Numbered from the stretch's first letter, positions 57,901-59,194 are shown. The stretch: 64,000 bases of DNA from Ryuthela nishihirai (GCA_038380435.1 JAWZYU010000034.1:20563404-20627403), one strand, 5' to 3'. A program made the numbers and translations. Notes: generated by a model from the sequence alone, not told the origin.

Positions 57901-59194
57901 TTTTAGAATAGTTCCAAAAATAAATAAATTAGAAAAAGAGGGTAATTTTCTTGTTTCAAAGAAATTTTTTTTTATTATTCAGAAAGAAATATCCTTTCTA
58001 TTGATATGTATTATAATTATTTTTGTCTGTACATATTTATTAAATATTTATTTGTGGTGCCAAATTCTTTTTCATCATATCATCCTATTAATATTAATCT
58101 TATCATTTTTCCTAAATATTTTAATTTTATAAAATCCAGAATTAAATGTTGATCAATTTGATATATAACATGACATATTTCTTCTCATTAGTTATTTGAC
58201 AAAAATGTTCTAAATTTTTTTTGGCTAAATATAGTGAAAAAAAAAAAATTAAAAAATACCTATCTTCCCACATATGCCTTAAAAAGCAGAAAATAAAACT
58301 AAAGCATATCAATGGTGCAATCAGTCACCGAATTCATATTCACTTTAAAGGTATGGCAATCTTGTTAAGTAGGGAAATCAGTTTAATCAAGTGTTCATTT
58401 GAAGCATAACTTGCTACTTTCAGTCATCACATTCCAAAGATATAGCAAACAATTGTTTTCATGTTTTCCCCTTTTTTAATGGGGAAGAAAGCACAGGGGT
58501 CTTTTTTATTTATAGCCTATGAAACTCCCCATGTAATAAGCTTTCATTTAACACATAAATCATTAAGTTTGACTGTCTCATTCAAAAGATATGGTAGAAC
58601 AATTGTTTTGACAAACACATCTACATCAACACATCTTTGACAAATGATAAACAAAAAGCAACAGGAAGATAGGTAAAAATATCTGGACCTCTGGATGTAA
58701 ACCAGATTTTCAGGCTGACCTTGAAAGGATTAAGGTTAAAGAAATTTGCAATGCAATCTGACAAGAATGTTAACAATTCAGACAATCTTTGTATTTGTTA
58801 AGGAAATATTTGAGAAATTCTGATTCAGTAAAAAGTGATAATAAATTTTATGCATTTCATAGATTTCAAACCCATGATTAAAACAAAATTAGATTTAAAT
58901 AAATTAACCCTCACACAACTTCTTGCCACAGAGAGCAGACAGAAACCTATCAGTATAATACAACATAGTACACATCTGTAAGGAAGGTGAGAGCTCAGCA
59001 GAAGGACAATGCAAGAAAGAAAACATCCATGCTGTACATTAGTAGTAATAAATTATACTCAGTAGGAAAATAAAACTAAGATATTTAAATTCAGATTATA
59101 TCTAAAAAAAAAAATCACTTACCTTGAAAAGCTTATTGATTCTTACAGCTATACAATGATCTATCTCTTGTTTCTTAAAATCATACCCAAATCT
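3837..59194 (-). CDS. UTP6: UTP6, small-subunit processome (UTP-B) HAT-repeat protein; 17 internal exons, both ends missing
   Basis: Joined exons: 59194-59123, 55699-55631, 52790-52727, 51210-51092, 48469-48437, 48290-48249, 46879-46798, 41663-41582, 35634-35522, 32567-32496, 28450-28374, 21731-21654, 20580-20395, 15655-15578, 11849-11743, 10822-10756, 3909-3837. All have AG acceptors and GT donors, and the phases fit from one exon to the next. The 1,414 coding bases give about 471 residues with no stop. They align collinearly with remembered human UTP6 (about 597 residues) from the GYxFKKxEI stretch near residue 73 to the ALREFG motif near residue 540. HAT-type motifs are clear (LWVMAAKWEME, RALRFHPES, YFRMEL, KLWLLCLSLL). 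In other eukaryotes UTP6 belongs to the nucleolar UTP-B complex with PWP2, WDR3, TBL3, UTP18 and WDR36, which binds the pre-rRNA 5' spacer and U3 snoRNP for 18S maturation. The N-terminal ~70 and C-terminal ~55 residues were not found and probably lie beyond 64,000 and before 1. Function is inferred by homology. Confidence 0.93.
4190..4352 (-). repeat. SINE family C copy
   Basis: Read on the minus strand it starts with a tRNA-like head (GGTTAACTCC as A-box remnant, GGGTTCGAGCCC as B box). The tail contains GGCCTGTCAGATCTCTGTG and AAGCAACTGCTTGAGGGG. The same tail occurs at 6,395-6,500 and 54,420-54,480. Confidence 0.75.
4704..6005 (+). mobile_element. mariner transposon relic
   Basis: Several frames of the plus strand give mariner transposase blocks in order: WVPHKLTEQQKRGRVNLCKE (5238 on), ITGDEMWFYYYTTP with the first catalytic Asp (about 5341), LLLLHDNANAHK with the second (about 5626), and YSHDLAPCDFCLFPKIKKEL with the third (about 5705). 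The third carries the D34D-type YSPDLAPCDF motif. Frameshifts and stops break the frame repeatedly, so it is dead. A possible left terminal sequence GGGCATTTAAAAAGTTCTTG starts near 4709. I could not match a right end. Confidence 0.85.
6395..6500 (+). repeat. SINE family C, 5'-truncated copy
   Basis: It holds only the 3' part of family C: CAGGCTCCTGTCAGACCTCT, then GTGGCAAGCAGCTGCTTGAG and GGGATATTTATTT. The tRNA-like head is missing. Confidence 0.65.
6501..7567. other. Non-coding intron sequence, one possible hAT end
   Basis: AT-rich sequence with no convincing coding exon on either strand. The stretch CATTTCTCAAACTGTGGGTC at about 7049 resembles a hAT (Charlie-type) terminus, but I found no partner end. 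It lies in the 6.8-kb intron between UTP6 exons P and Q. Confidence 0.4.
7568..7952 (-). repeat. SINE family A, full-length copy
   Basis: Read on the minus strand: tRNA-like head (A box GTGGCTCAGTCGGTAGCGC, B box GGTTCGAGTCCC at about 7900-7890), a core with GGATGGGACATTGAGCCGTG, and a tail ending GCCGCTCAGTGGTAAAATAA. It is one of the least decayed copies. The open frames across it are artefacts of its high GC content. Confidence 0.9.
7953..8280 (-). repeat. SINE family A, second unit of a head-to-tail dimer
   Basis: It follows the previous copy without a spacer and has the same order (head at about 8280-8210). It lacks the last ~55 bp of the tail at the junction. It is more diverged than its partner, so the two units differ in age. 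Confidence 0.85.
8468..9943 (-). mobile_element. Tc1-like transposon, interrupted by a 250-bp repeat
   Basis: The outer ends are inverted: TCAGAATAATATGACCACC at 8478 and GGTGGTCATATTATTCTGA at 9916. On the minus strand come first an HTH-side block ATVQQLIAQMNTGAPRYMF (about 9585-9529) and TLLRIGLQSRHCIKAP. Then, across an inserted repeat (9189-9438), VVFSDESRFLLHRSDRQWW (about 9090) and WPAKSANLNPIEHLWDHLD (about 8710-8650). These are Tc1 motifs including the DES and LNPIEHLWD catalytic surroundings. Frameshifts make it inactive. A run of C near 8930 marks one of the breaks. Confidence 0.88.
9189..10570. repeat. Three copies of one ~250-300-bp repeat, two forming an inverted pair around a Tc1 half
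   Basis: The segment 9189-9438 recurs as its reverse complement at 9938-10175. The loop between them holds the N-terminal half and right end of the Tc1 copy. A third, more diverged copy in the first orientation follows at about 10,240-10,570 (shared: TTTATTGTATATTGTCAATT against CTTATTGTATATCATCAATT). The repeat has no coding sequence that I can see. Confidence 0.8.
10756..10822 (-). CDS. UTP6: UTP6 exon P
   Basis: 67 bp, phase 2 to 0, acceptor TTTTTAG, donor GTAAGT. With the split Arg it encodes RLKKMYPLSPLLFQKMIVIE and NAQ, matching human SLQESRPFSVDFFRKMIQFE. The P.S..(L/F)F.KMI core is conserved. Confidence 0.93.
10889..10904 (+). repeat. G homopolymer (16 G)
   Basis: An uninterrupted run of 16 G in an AT-rich intron, 67 bp upstream (in gene direction) of UTP6 exon P. 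Such runs are prone to sequencing length error and can form quadruplex DNA. Confidence 0.9.
11281..11450 (-). repeat. SINE family A, fragment with head
   Basis: It has the tRNA-like head (AACTGCAATTCTCATGTTCG region, B box at about 11395) and about 100 bp of the core. The tail is missing. Confidence 0.75.
11743..11849 (-). CDS. UTP6: UTP6 exon O
   Basis: 107 bp, phase 0 to 2, donor GTAAGA. I chose acceptor CCCCAAG because the next AG, 9 bp downstream, shifts the frame into a stop. It encodes EAYLEITALREGVNAAREL then YK, matching human KNKYLDWAYRSGGYKKARAVF. Confidence 0.88.
12921..13301 (-). repeat. SINE family A, full-length copy with target duplication
   Basis: Tail at the left (GTTGTTTTACCTCTGAGCAG), core in the middle, decayed tRNA-like head at the right ending CCACCTGTGCC. 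Flanks CTTTTCAAAGAG (12,909-12,920) and CTTTTCCAAAAAG (from 13,301) look like a 12-13-bp target duplication that has since diverged. Confidence 0.85.
13401..13578. repeat. 178-bp hairpin with near-perfect 84-bp arms
   Basis: Left arm 13401-13484 (from GACCCCTCAAGTGAAAGC to CTGTGAAACAC) pairs with right arm 13495-13578. The loop is 10 bp. Only a few mismatches occur. No coding capacity. It looks like a young MITE or a hairpin-RNA source inside the intron between UTP6 exons N and O. Confidence 0.9.
13585..13760 (+). repeat. Repeat copy 1 of an inverted pair (partner 16,905-17,060)
   Basis: TCATTCACTTTTACTTTACC and the following TTAACCAGTTTTGCTTAATT reappear as the reverse complement at 16,990-17,055. 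The internal near-palindrome GAGTTGCACATGCGCAACTC is shared with 16,917-16,936. I do not recognise the family. Confidence 0.7.
13961..14262 (-). repeat. SINE family B copy 1
   Basis: The minus strand shows a tRNA-like head (GCAGCTGGTAGCTCAGTAGT as A box, GGATTCAGATC as decayed B box) and a body shared with 14,590-14,865, including ATAGGAAATTACAGATATGC. It is unlike family A outside the head. Confidence 0.75.
14275..14564 (-). repeat. SINE family A, 5'-truncated copy with perfect 12-bp target duplication
   Basis: Tail and core only. The tRNA-like head is absent: the element stops at GGGCGGGGAATT. It is flanked by CCAACATACCAT on both sides (14,263-14,274 and 14,565-14,576). Truncation at the promoter end with an intact duplication is what LINE-driven reverse transcription leaves. 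Confidence 0.92.
14590..14865 (-). repeat. SINE family B copy 2
   Basis: Same body and head as copy 1 (GCAGCTGGTAGCTTAGTGGT, GGGGGTTCAGATCCCACCC at about 14,720). Against copy 1 it has a short extra stretch (GATAGACACTTATTGGCAAG). Confidence 0.75.
14884..15105 (-). repeat. SINE family A, truncated copy
   Basis: Tail (TAACTTCTGAGTGGCAC) to mid-core, ending at CCAAGCCCATTGGTAAA. The head is absent. Confidence 0.8.
15106..15577. other. Non-coding intron sequence
   Basis: AT-rich intron between UTP6 exons N and O. The short open frames have no recognisable motif. Nothing further seen. Confidence 0.4.
15578..15655 (-). CDS. UTP6: UTP6 exon N
   Basis: 78 bp, phase 0 to 0, acceptor TGAAACAG, donor GTAAAT. 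It encodes DTLPIWQFGMEWILLNN then PSQLNDLLE, matching human VCLPLWISWAEW: the LP(I/L)W....EW motif of a HAT repeat. Confidence 0.9.
16000..16260 (-). repeat. Unclassified interspersed repeat, copy 1
   Basis: On the minus strand VMASDQDYPL and YPVHLFTW are encoded near 16,220-16,150. The DNA GTGATGGCCTCTGATCAGGA recurs with few changes on the plus strand at 63,029-63,048, followed in both by a CCTGT.(C/T)ATCT.TTCA match. The similarity goes beyond a chance word, so this is a dispersed element, possibly with a decayed coding region. Confidence 0.5.
16740..17060 (-). repeat. Repeat copy 2 of the inverted pair, with a terminal hairpin
   Basis: It contains the reverse complement of 13,585-13,760 (16,905-17,060), plus an extra part that ends in a perfect small hairpin TCCTGTGAC/GTCACAGGA (16,744-16,766) and includes GCATGCTGGGAAAAAC. 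The ~3.1-kb spacing between the copies includes SINE families A and B. Confidence 0.65.
17410..18870 (+). mobile_element. Non-LTR retrotransposon relic: APE endonuclease and start of reverse transcriptase
   Basis: Plus-strand blocks read RTEDSDENEEDRFYGQLQNI, then GHITLGLGDIHNAKVG and WGGVISPFGIGNCN (about 17,480-17,670), an AP-endonuclease-type domain. Next comes VKLKKYCARLRITFITEALR and a charged linker (17,896-18,315). Then SVIARWAEHFSDVLNN and, after stops, KKGDCSS and REISLLSVPDKVL, the entry of a reverse transcriptase with the RGISLLS motif. Frameshifts and stops are frequent. The YxDD catalytic core is missing. The type of endonuclease resembles RTE/CR1-like elements. The exact clade cannot be set here. 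Confidence 0.8.
19150..19750 (-). mobile_element. piggyBac-like repeat family, partial copy (TTAA at right end)
   Basis: The right end reads CACTGGAAGGG followed by TTAA (19,751-19,754), like the right end of the complete copy at 44,987-45,969. The body matches 27,880-28,300 closely (TAGTGCTTCTAAGAAATGGC and neighbours). The ATACGTATACAGACAG stretch also has a counterpart at the other copy's left part, in reverse. I could not fix the left end. Confidence 0.6.
19762..19830. repeat. Imperfect hairpin with perfect 10-bp core
   Basis: CTTGATCAGA (19,781) pairs with TCTGATCAAG (ending 19,806) around a 6-bp loop. The outer arms GAGCCTATG and CATAGGCTC pair less closely spaced. It directly follows the TTAA of the piggyBac-like copy. 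Confidence 0.6.
20395..20580 (-). CDS. UTP6: UTP6 exon M (longest, 186 bp)
   Basis: 186 bp, phase 0 to 0, acceptor CCTTACAG, donor GTAATA. It encodes 62 residues including VALAAARKWPDKFKLWLLCL, then SLLIQSRKDCKLISEIFNEA and INSLPEK. This matches the human segment EALEVAVAGTELF through MWQLKLQVLIES and FEEAFVHLKP, two HAT helices. The open frame runs on 21 bp past the exon but loses similarity at the GT donor. Confidence 0.94.
20806..20990. repeat. 185-bp inverted repeat with ~75-bp arms
   Basis: AAGTAGAAAATATACCTAAA at the left is matched by TTTAGGTATATTTTCTACTT at the right. The arms continue through CATATCGATGGTGCAATCA and TTCACTTCAAAGGAA with few mismatches. One arm-plus-loop recurs at 58,290-58,410 (CATATCAATGGTGCAATCA). 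Confidence 0.85.
20991..22589. other. Intron sequence around exon L
   Basis: Apart from UTP6 exon L (21,654-21,731) I see only AT-rich DNA with short chance open frames here. 22,200-22,330 is a particularly A/T-dense stretch. Confidence 0.35.
21654..21731 (-). CDS. UTP6: UTP6 exon L
   Basis: 78 bp, phase 0 to 0, acceptor CACTTAG, donor GTAAGC. It encodes VLSHIFNLMKRASEQNCLSR and then ELYLEW. It aligns with human TMTVFRKAHELKLLSECQYK by spacing and the F..A..L.LS.xxY pattern. Identity is modest, but phase and order agree. Confidence 0.85.
22598..22749. mobile_element. hAT-type miniature element with 8-bp target duplication
   Basis: The left end CAGGCATGAGCAAACTACTG and the right end GGCAGTTTACTATC are inverted counterparts (AGCAAACTACTGCC against AGTAAACTGCC). 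They resemble hAT ends of the CAGGGGTGGGCAAACT type. The flanks CTTTAGAA (22,590-22,597) and CTTTAGAT (22,750-22,757) match at seven of eight bases. 152 bp, no coding region. Confidence 0.7.
22758..27260. other. Long non-coding intron stretch
   Basis: This is most of the 6.6-kb intron between UTP6 exons K and L. 24,080-24,130 (TATATAACATGACATATTTC and on) belongs to the repeat word found in the piggyBac-like family at 45,475, 45,835 and 58,160. A plus-strand frame at 25,423-25,701 of 92 codons has no motif I recognise. The rest is AT-rich with nothing identifiable. Confidence 0.4.
27261..27443 (+). other. Short open frame with an acidic stretch, unassigned
   Basis: The plus strand encodes a run rich in Glu and Asp (EEADNEDDCEEDEYDKDNKA). 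In another frame just upstream it encodes SAPARPSKPLLMKKRDVSNY (about 27,190-27,250). The change of frame between the two suggests a decayed coding fragment, perhaps of a transposon, but I do not recognise a family. It has no splice-site support as a host exon. Confidence 0.25.
27644..27845 (-). repeat. SINE family A, 5'-truncated copy with perfect 12-bp target duplication
   Basis: Tail and part of the core, ending at CACACGGGGCC. TTATTTTCAGGA flanks it on both sides (27,632-27,643 and 27,846-27,857). The tRNA-like head is missing. Its sequence is close to the best copies, so it is young. Confidence 0.93.
27880..28300 (-). mobile_element. piggyBac-like repeat family, partial copy
   Basis: The body is collinear with 19,200-19,750, including ATACTGTATAGTGCTTCTAA and AAATGGCAATCGATAG. 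The right end reads TTTCTGGAAGGGCTAA where the complete copy has CCTGGAAGGGTTAA, so its flanking TTAA is mutated. Confidence 0.55.
28374..28450 (-). CDS. UTP6: UTP6 exon K
   Basis: 77 bp, phase 1 to 0, acceptor GATTTCAG, donor GTAATG. It encodes EQMWSYYLNFDLSRISAAKS followed by a basic DRKKNK tail, matching human EAMWKCYITFCLERF and the basic linker after it. Confidence 0.92.
28451..31275. other. Non-coding intron sequence
   Basis: Part of the intron between UTP6 exons J and K. AT-rich. I see no coding motif, tRNA-like box or clear inverted repeat. A stretch at 30,380-30,530 repeats CTAAATTCTTACCCTCCC-like words irregularly. Confidence 0.4.
31276..31340 (-). repeat. SINE family A, short tail fragment
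   Basis: TTACTTCCCTTCGAGAAGCA and CAGTGGGCTAAATGATGAGA are decayed tail sequence of family A next to a Tc1-like fragment. Confidence 0.5.
31350..31855 (-). mobile_element. Tc1-like transposon, 5' half only
   Basis: The right end, read inward, is CACTGAGATGTCAGTTTATT followed by AGGTACACC, a common Tc1 terminus. The minus-strand frame (31,710-31,348) begins MGKTSCFECGMIVSTRHASS and contains LLGFSHTSFKGLPR and KKQKTVSDQRSCGLKQLVDQ, the N-terminal helix-turn-helix part of Tc1 transposases of the MGKxxDLSDFERGMIVGARR type. The catalytic half and left terminus are missing. Confidence 0.82.
32061..32443 (-). repeat. SINE family A, full-length decayed copy
   Basis: Tail (ATTGGGTTGTTCTACCTCCA), core (GGGACATAAAGTTGTGGCCC in minus), head ending in GGTGGCTCATTTGG. 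It sits 53 bp from UTP6 exon J. It interrupts a repeat that continues as AGCAAAAAGCAGTAGGAAGA, related to 38,110 and 58,655. Confidence 0.85.
32496..32567 (-). CDS. UTP6: UTP6 exon J
   Basis: 72 bp, phase 1 to 1, acceptor TTTTTCAG, donor GTAAGT. With split codons it encodes KEIIRQLEEQVCSLYEEALE then KTST, matching human CCAVYEEAVKTLPT. The YEEA(L/V) motif is a typical HAT second helix. Confidence 0.93.
32568..33560. other. Non-coding intron sequence
   Basis: AT-rich, between UTP6 exons I and J. Only short chance frames. A C-run at 33,283 is the sole GC feature. Confidence 0.4.
33570..34490 (-). mobile_element. Tc1-like transposon relic
   Basis: Minus-strand blocks in order from high to low: AVQMVMSAFNNEVATKVCAK (34,350), LGYSSRHPH and LLTAHHQALRLQWVKEH (34,250-34,160), WYDKSRFQLQHANRRHRP (34,130, first catalytic region with DES changed to DKS), GSAVFLGMFTW, then TLKWPSHSPDLDPIEHLGDK (33,800, third catalytic region). 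Several frameshifts separate these blocks. Terminal repeats were not resolved. Confidence 0.85.
34491..35521. other. Non-coding intron sequence with one possible hAT end
   Basis: CATGAGTGTCCAAATATGCA at 34,872 resembles a hAT left terminus (CAGGGGTGTCCAAAC type). No matching right end was found. The remainder is AT-rich and unassigned. Confidence 0.35.
35522..35634 (-). CDS. UTP6: UTP6 exon I
   Basis: 113 bp, phase 2 to 1, donor GTAAGA. The acceptor ATATAG lacks a strong pyrimidine tract. It encodes DIEKRHPEKEQTLDILARHP, then LMKLSEEIQLGKERGQKK. This corresponds to the human segment LTWDYVARREL through AVEVGRKEER: a conserved (Y/L)xARxxL motif and then a charged, variable linker. Confidence 0.85.
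35949..36335 (-). repeat. SINE family A, full-length copy with target duplication
   Basis: Complete tail-core-head order, head ending GGTATGGGTGGCTCAGTTGG. Flanks TTTTTCTCAGGA (35,937-35,948) and TTTTTCCTCAGGA (36,336-36,348) form a 12-13-bp target duplication. A short duplication in the core (two CTCCCAACTGG/GGGAGAGTG pieces) is peculiar to this copy. Confidence 0.9.
36739..36787 (+). repeat. SINE family A, 3'-tail fragment
   Basis: GTGCAAAAAAGTGTCACTCA and GAGGTAAAACTCAAACCAAC are the terminal ~48 bp of family A in plus orientation. The rest is absent, so it is a severely 5'-truncated insertion. Confidence 0.75.
37040..37063 (+). repeat. (TTA)8 microsatellite
   Basis: Eight uninterrupted TTA-type triplets. 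Confidence 0.9.
37680..38110. repeat. Tandem array with ~150-bp period, about three units
   Basis: The words ATGTAGAACAA (37,749), ATAGTAGAACAACTG (37,901) and ATGGTGAAACAACTG (38,048) recur about every 150 bp. So do CACAAGC.TTCATTT (37,693, 37,851 and 37,994) and GGAAGAAAGCA-like words. A poly-G run of 14 (37,794-37,807) replaces part of one unit. Two further units lie at 58,430-58,680, where the array is within the piggyBac-like family. Confidence 0.7.
38719..41543 (-). mobile_element. Tigger/pogo-type transposon, transposase split by a SINE
   Basis: Terminal inverted repeats: AGTGAAACCTCCCTAAAGGG at 38,720 and, read inward from 41,543, CAGTGAAACCTCTCTTAATG. Both are followed by a GTGTCCA(C/T)TTAA word and bordered by TA. 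The minus-strand transposase reads NGDEMNLFFPTIPENMMCFR then KHAESKVG (40,490-40,415). After the SINE at 40,023-40,410 it goes on as KVAKEHITVLLRISMTGFWE, WRANGKSMMTRCIMMEWLTQ and RKIILILGNVTSHPK (40,020-39,760). These are DDE_1 blocks with the first Asp in NGDE and the second motif changed from DNAxSH to GNVTSH. The last Asp region is decayed. About 2.8 kb, inactive. Confidence 0.88.
40023..40410 (+). repeat. SINE family A inside the Tigger transposase
   Basis: Plus orientation: A box TTGGTAGAGTG, B box GTTCAAATCC, core with GATGGGACATTAAGCTGTGG, tail ACTGTTCAGAGGTAAAACAT. Flanks ACTTTAC at 40,015 and 40,411 mark a 7-bp target duplication. Removing it rejoins the Tigger reading frame directly, so the SINE came later. 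Confidence 0.92.
41582..41663 (-). CDS. UTP6: UTP6 exon H
   Basis: 82 bp, phase 1 to 2, acceptor TTTCTAG, donor GTAAGT. With the split Asp it encodes DVDFALSFIPICENFKFAN and then SMIDDIIK, matching human EFHVSLLSIAQLFDFAKDL. The low end lies 39 bp from the right end of the Tigger element described at 38.7-41.5 kb. Confidence 0.9.
41878..42712. repeat. ~835-bp segment bounded by ~50-bp inverted repeats, with an internal ~90-bp tandem duplication
   Basis: TACATTAACATTTAAACATT (41,911) and AATGTTTAAATGTTAATGTA (42,653) are exact inverted counterparts. The match extends to AACACAATTAATAGCTGTA against TATAGTTATCAATTGTGTT. Inside, GTTGTTTGTTGAGCATTGAC (42,186) recurs as GTTGTTTGATAAGCATTGAC (42,279), part of a two-unit tandem repeat. 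It looks like a non-autonomous DNA element. No coding frame. Confidence 0.65.
42713..43399. other. Non-coding intron sequence
   Basis: Unassigned. It includes a C/T-rich run (43,066-43,080) and GGGTGAGTGGGCAGGGGGCA at 42,880 facing a partly complementary CCCACCCACTCACCCCC at 42,902, a small hairpin. Confidence 0.35.
43400..44107. mobile_element. hAT-type element carrying a truncated SINE A
   Basis: Left end CAGTGGTCCCCAAACCTTTG; right end, read inward, CAGGGATCCTCAAATTACAG. The flanking octamers CTATAATA (43,392-43,399) and CTCTACTA (44,108-44,115) agree at six of eight bases. Inside, 43,447-43,612 is a minus-orientation SINE family A tail and core fragment. No transposase frame. Confidence 0.6.
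43447..43612 (-). repeat. SINE family A, truncated copy
   Basis: GGGTTGTTTTACTTCTGAGT through TGTTCTTTAATGTG, then an abrupt change of sequence. Core and head are missing. Confidence 0.8.
44128..44449. mobile_element. Second hAT-type miniature element
   Basis: Left end CATTGTTTCCTAAAGTGTGG and right end, read inward, CAGGATTTCCCAAACTTTAA, the CAGTGTTTCCCAAACTTT type. It lies directly beside the previous hAT element. Flanking octamers do not match convincingly. Confidence 0.5.
44987..45969. mobile_element. Complete piggyBac-like non-autonomous element, 983 bp, between TTAA sites
   Basis: The ends are CCCTTCCAGGGCCTAA and, read inward from the right, CCCTTCCAGGGCTAAG: a 13-bp perfect inverted repeat. 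TTAA lies directly outside both ends (44,983-44,986 and 45,970-45,973). TTAA targets and CCCT-starting ends are the signature of piggyBac-type transposons. There is no transposase. Inside, GGTATATAACATGACCTATT (45,469) has a diverged second copy 360 bp later (GGCATACAACATGCCATAAT, 45,831), each followed by ATT.GTTATTT and TTCTAAAGTT. Confidence 0.82.
45974..46797. other. Non-coding intron sequence
   Basis: Between the TTAA element and UTP6 exon G. AT-rich, no motif recognised. Confidence 0.4.
46798..46879 (-). CDS. UTP6: UTP6 exon G
   Basis: 82 bp, phase 0 to 1, acceptor GTTTTAG, donor GTAAGT. It encodes EAEIENDAILDGSVAFVVYR and then NATKDID, matching the human segment ILKGELAWIIYKNSV: the same I-L-x-G start followed by a hydrophobic run and the (I/V)Y(R/K)N motif. 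Confidence 0.9.
47164..47542 (+). repeat. SINE family A, best-preserved full-length copy
   Basis: Plus orientation. The head is GGGGGTGGCTCAGTCAGTAG (A box) and AGGTTCGAGTCCCAGCTGGG (B box). The core follows with GATGGGATGTTAAGCCATGG and TGTTAAAGAACACACTGGAT. The tail is GTGCCGCTCAGAGGTAAACA and ends in CAACCCAACCCAACCC. It serves as the reference for the family. The core order (GATGGGACGTTAAxCCGxGG ... TTAAAGAACxC) resembles the Deu domain of vertebrate and deuterostome SINEs as I remember it. Confidence 0.95.
48249..48290 (-). CDS. UTP6: UTP6 exon F (42 bp)
   Basis: 42 bp, phase 0 to 0, acceptor TTTTACAG, donor GTAATA. It encodes ILKRREILGLKQSK, the basic helix that follows the MELM repeat in the family (KLRKEKEEF in human). 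Identity to human is low, but position, phase and basic character agree. Confidence 0.8.
48437..48469 (-). CDS. UTP6: UTP6 exon E (33-bp microexon)
   Basis: 33 bp, phase 0 to 0, acceptor TTTCAG, donor GTAAGT. It encodes YFRMELMFVDL. YFRMELM is identical to the human sequence directly after the RALRFHPEC repeat, so this very short exon is well supported. Only 146 bp of intron separate it from exon F. Confidence 0.9.
48548..48718 (+). mobile_element. 171-bp MITE with TA-type inverted ends, copy 1
   Basis: TACTGTATTTTAATGCATAT at the left, and, read inward from the right, TACCATATTTTAACATGTAT followed by AAGGAACCCCC. The interior has AAACCCCTTTTTGCC and AATAGGGGGTTTCTTATACA. The same element in the opposite orientation is at 55,358-55,526. 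Confidence 0.85.
48775..49150 (-). repeat. SINE family A, decayed full-length copy
   Basis: GATTGGGTTATTTACTTTTT tail, core, then a head ending GGTTGACTCAGTTGGTAGCA in minus. It forms an inverted pair with the copy at 47,164-47,542. Confidence 0.8.
49151..50624. other. Non-coding intron sequence
   Basis: AT-rich. CAGGCACCTTTGCCATCTGA at 49,549 looks like the head of a tRNA-derived SINE (minus) but is too short to assign. The plus frame at 50,283-50,504 shows no family motif. Confidence 0.35.
50630..51003 (-). repeat. SINE family A, full-length copy
   Basis: GGTGGCACTTTTTTTTTTTT tail (the last tail bases are missing), core with CTTTAATGTGCACAGGGTAT, and a decayed head ending in minus GAGGTGGATCAGTTG. 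It lies 89 bp from UTP6 exon D. Confidence 0.85.
51092..51210 (-). CDS. UTP6: UTP6 exon D
   Basis: 119 bp, phase 1 to 0, acceptor TTTAG, donor GTAATT. With the split Ala it encodes ALWVMAAKWEMEENN and RNLLQRALRFHPES. This is the best-conserved part of the gene, nearly identical to human ALWIMAAKWEMED and RALRFHPEC. It holds a canonical HAT motif (W...W, E, A..L..RAL...P). Confidence 0.96.
51500..52600 (+). mobile_element. Degenerate Tc1/mariner-superfamily transposase relic
   Basis: Plus-strand blocks: TSATVKKIVNSFEEIGNVND (51,625 on, helix-turn-helix-like), SDHILKVHNFHPYKIEFVEE (52,088-52,147) resembling the LKPYKxQLVQEL segment, and RIILSDEVVFHV (52,222), the first catalytic region (xFSDEAxFH). 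Then come CNYKTFSYWSNAHYHLTQAQ and PLMVWYSQGSN. The following stops and shifts are many. The ends are not resolved. Confidence 0.6.
52601..54012. other. Intron sequence with a strong hairpin
   Basis: Holds UTP6 exon C (52,727-52,790). At 53,764-53,818 there is a near-perfect hairpin, AGAAAGTACTGCTTGTG against CACAAGCAGTACTTTCT with a 7-bp loop. Otherwise nothing recognised. Confidence 0.5.
52727..52790 (-). CDS. UTP6: UTP6 exon C
   Basis: 64 bp, phase 0 to 1, acceptor TTTTAG, donor GTAAGT. It encodes NWHHTISGLFARMLQFHNK and then TP, matching the family stretch LSKVFSAMLAIHSNKP. It ends one base into the Ala codon completed by exon D. Confidence 0.92.
54013..54147 (-). repeat. SINE family A, truncated copy
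   Basis: TTGGGTTGAGTTACTTTACC to GACAGTTATTAGGAGACAAA, tail part only. Confidence 0.75.
54290..54490 (+). repeat. SINE family C copy with head
   Basis: A box GTGGCTGAGTGGTTAGTGCA, decayed B box GGGCTTGAGACC, and the family C tail (AGACTCCTGTTAGACCTTTG, GGCAAGTGACTACTTGAAGG). Confidence 0.8.
54589..54782 (+). repeat. Two-unit tandem duplication of ~95-100 bp
   Basis: TTTCCTTTTAATCCTAAAAG to CACCAACAGTCAT is followed at once by TTTCCTTTTGAATCCTAAAA to TACCAACAGTCAT. The (CTA)n part differs in length between units. Confidence 0.85.
55358..55526 (-). mobile_element. MITE copy 2, opposite orientation to 48,548-48,718
   Basis: The ends TACTGTATTTTAATGTGTTT and, read inward from the right, TACTGTATTTTAACATGTAT. 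The inner order GAACCCCCTGATTTTTCATC to CAAAAAGGGGTTCCTTATAC is the reverse of copy 1. Confidence 0.85.
55631..55699 (-). CDS. UTP6: UTP6 exon B
   Basis: 69 bp, phase 0 to 0, acceptor TTTCAG, donor GTAAGA. It encodes 23 residues including RHQNDVKLWLSQIEFCKR, matching KDDVQLWLSYVAFCKK of human UTP6. The W-x10-K spacing is typical of a HAT helix. Confidence 0.93.
55975..56830 (-). mobile_element. Tc1-like transposon relic
   Basis: Minus-strand blocks: MAVMERLNSMMTLHQLSLEV and ERISSRILSQRL (56,795-56,700), GLCAKSSMLCVLLIPSQWKA (56,690-56,620), ILFPDESLA (first catalytic region, 56,565), DGELFVV, FMDDGAHP-like sequence at about 56,280 and WPSRSPDLYPIKCVWNAVGR (56,215-56,155, third region). Broken by stops and frameshifts. 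It belongs to a different Tc1 lineage from the other copies. Confidence 0.8.
56860..57850. other. Non-coding intron sequence with a small perfect hairpin
   Basis: GAGATTCCATCCC and GGGATGGAATCTC pair around a 7-bp loop at 57,343-57,375. No coding motif found. Confidence 0.45.
57930..58735. mobile_element. piggyBac-like repeat family, decayed copy with tandem units
   Basis: GATATATAACATGACATATT (58,160) followed by ATTAGTTATTTGACAAAAAT and TTCTAAA matches the word repeated inside the 44,987-45,969 element. The segment 58,290-58,410 matches the inverted-repeat arm at 20,806. The segment 58,430-58,680 holds two ~150-bp units like those at 37,680-38,110. The end reads CTTGAAAGGATTAA in place of CTGGAAGGGTTAA. 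Confidence 0.55.
59123..59194 (-). CDS. UTP6: UTP6 exon A (first found in window)
   Basis: 72 bp, phase 0 to 0, acceptor TTTTGCAG, donor GTAAGT. It encodes 24 residues starting RFGYDFKKQEIDHC, matching the GYSFKKDEIE region of human UTP6 just before the first HAT repeats. The residue before it in the family is usually Arg/Lys-rich. I could not find the exon that should precede it in 59.2-64 kb. Confidence 0.88.
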
